From assembly GCA_016845285.1 (NCBI GenBank), contig JAERSX010000456.1, positions 1 through 9,434 of the forward strand: 9,434 bases of DNA, in the 5' to 3' direction. Position 1 is the stretch's first letter, and every line of letters begins with the position of its first letter. The stretch is from Deltaproteobacteria bacterium. Lineage in GTDB: Bacteria; Myxococcota_A; UBA796; UBA2385. The notes beneath the pieces are model-generated. The model saw only the letters and a program-made list of their open reading frames with translations, did not search any database and was not told where the DNA came from. Below are positions 8,551-9,434 of the stretch, in pieces. Position numbers and translations under genes: made by a program.

Positions 8551-9434
8551 ATGCCGGCTCCCCGCCTTCCCCTCGTCTTCGGTGCCGCCCTCCTTGCGGT
8601 GGGTGGATGTTCCGACCGGAGCGTCCGCCACATCAACTCCGTGCCGACGGCCACCATCGTCAGCCCCCTCGAAGGGGCCGAGGTGCTCGAAGGCTCGACG
8701 GTGGAGATGCGAGGCGAGGTGGGCGACTACGAGGACGATCCCGAGGATCTCGACATCCACTGGATGGTGGGCAACGAGCGCGTCTGTGCCGACAGCAGCA
8801 CCGCAGAGGCCGCCGGCGCCACGGCCTGCGAGACGGTCCTGACCGAGTCCGGCACCCTGACGCTCAAGGTGTTCGACACCGAGAGCGAGTCCAGCGAAGA
8901 CTTCATCGACATCGTGGTCCTGCCCAACGAGGCCCCCGCCATCGAGATCGCATCACCCGAGGACGGCGACCGCGGCTACTCCGGGGAGAAGTTCACCCTC
9001 TTCGCGACGGTCTCCGACGACCACGATGCCCCCGGCGATCTCGAGCTGGCCTGGCTCGCCGACGACATCGTCCTGGAGCCCATCGGCGGCAGCCTGGATG
9101 CCGACGGCGAGTACACCGGCAGCCTCGACGTAGACGACCTCGAGCCCGGCACCTACACGCTGAAGGCCACCGTGACCGACGGCCTCGGCAAGGCCAAGAG
9201 CGACAGCGTCGAGATCACCGTCTTCGGTCCGAACATCGACCCCTCCTGCGAGATCAGCGCCCCCGAGGAGGACGAGGTCTTCACCACAGAAGACACCGTC
9301 ACCATCAAGGGCACCTGCGCCGACGAGGAGACCACCGCCAACCTCCTCGACGTCGTCATCGAGAGCGGCACCGACGGCGTGCTCGCCGAGGACGTGCTCA
9401 TCGCGTCGAGCGGCGCCTTCTCCGAGGTGGTGGG
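8551..9434 (+). CDS. Secreted lipoprotein with acidic Ig-like repeats (3' end outside the window)
   Basis: An open frame runs from ATG 8551 to the window edge without a stop: 294 full codons. The first 20 residues are a lipoprotein signal: a short n-region with R5, hydrophobic L6-G19, and lipobox V-G-G-C with C20 as lipidation site. Ser follows at +2, so there is no Asp retention signal and an outer-membrane or surface location is likely. The mature part is Asp/Glu-rich and made of tandem beta-sandwich-like units (about 31-124, 128-225 and 231 onward). Each opens with I-x-S/A-P-E-x-G/E-like motifs (T-I-V-S-P-L-E-G, I-E-I-A-S-P-E-D-G, C-E-I-S-A-P-E-E) followed by a V-x-D/A-D-E/H stretch, as in bacterial Ig-like/PKD/cadherin-like modules. 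Acidic loops (for example 57-67) suggest calcium binding. Cys pairs C79/C93 and C233/C256 may form disulfides. No Shine-Dalgarno is evident, but the in-frame stretch from the stop at 8386 to 8551 has no other ATG/GTG/TTG, and the signal peptide supports this start. Role unknown; probably surface or adhesive. Confidence 0.85.
   Translation, partial: MPAPRLPLVFGAALLAVGGCSDRSVRHINSVPTATIVSPLEGAEVLEGSTVEMRGEVGDYEDDPEDLDIHWMVGNERVCADSSTAEAAGATACETVLTESGTLTLKVFDTESESSEDFIDIVVLPNEAPAIEIASPEDGDRGYSGEKFTLFATVSDDHDAPGDLELAWLADDIVLEPIGGSLDADGEYTGSLDVDDLEPGTYTLKATVTDGLGKAKSDSVEITVFGPNIDPSCEISAPEEDEVFTTEDTVTIKGTCADEETTANLLDVVIESGTDGVLAEDVLIASSGAFSEVV

Noticed and set aside
7333..8760. A 475-residue minus-strand open frame (with another at 7530-8657) over the membrane/CrtA-like gene and lipoprotein start
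   Set aside because: Low-complexity G/R/H-rich translation, antisense to a gene with clear membrane segments, a strong ribosome binding site and family motifs.

Overview
The window is GC-rich bacterial DNA with densely packed, strongly GC-ending codons. The gene content points to a complex-lifestyle Gram-negative of the Myxococcota / former Deltaproteobacteria type: a lipoprotein with Ig-like repeats, a zinc-ribbon/LRV-repeat membrane protein and an orphan NRPS-like enzyme. That is an inference from gene style and composition; there is no rRNA or marker gene here to prove it. I see no mobile element, CRISPR array, tRNA or rRNA.

Layout, left to right. (1) Bases 1-248: upstream DNA, possibly holding the start of a divergent gene running off the left edge, plus an inverted repeat and a strong Shine-Dalgarno for the next gene. 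(2) 249-4927 (+): a two-gene, translationally coupled operon (TAATG overlap). The first gene is a stand-alone A-T-R protein (adenylation, thiolation and thioester-reductase domains, no condensation domain). The second is a PanP-like PLP-dependent aspartate 1-decarboxylase. (3) 4928-5053: a short convergent spacer with hairpins. (4) 5054-6535 (-): a protein with three zinc ribbons, LRV/HEAT-like repeats and a C-terminal membrane anchor. (5) 6536-6906: a divergent spacer with no convincing gene. (6) 6907-8325 (+): a fusion of a YndJ-like polytopic membrane domain with a CrtA-like (spheroidene monooxygenase-like) soluble domain. (7) 8326-8550: spacer with GC-rich hairpins. (8) 8551 to the right edge (+): the N-terminal part of a secreted lipoprotein with acidic Ig-like repeats.

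The most interesting unit is the operon at 249-4927. The decarboxylase should make beta-alanine from L-aspartate. The adenylation pocket read from the sequence (I235, D236, T239, T278, C304, S306, I331, G339, D340, K518) has its acidic residue shifted from position 235 to 236 and ends in G-D-K. This is the pattern I recall for beta-alanine-activating domains, and the surrounding sequence resembles insect Ebony. The simplest model is: aspartate -> beta-alanine -> beta-alanyl-AMP -> beta-alanyl-S-carrier -> NAD(P)H-dependent release as 3-aminopropanal (or 3-aminopropanol). It would be a bacterial counterpart of the insect Black/Ebony pair, but with a reductase where Ebony has its amine-condensing domain. 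The fate of the product is not visible in this window. The other genes show no obvious functional link to the operon.
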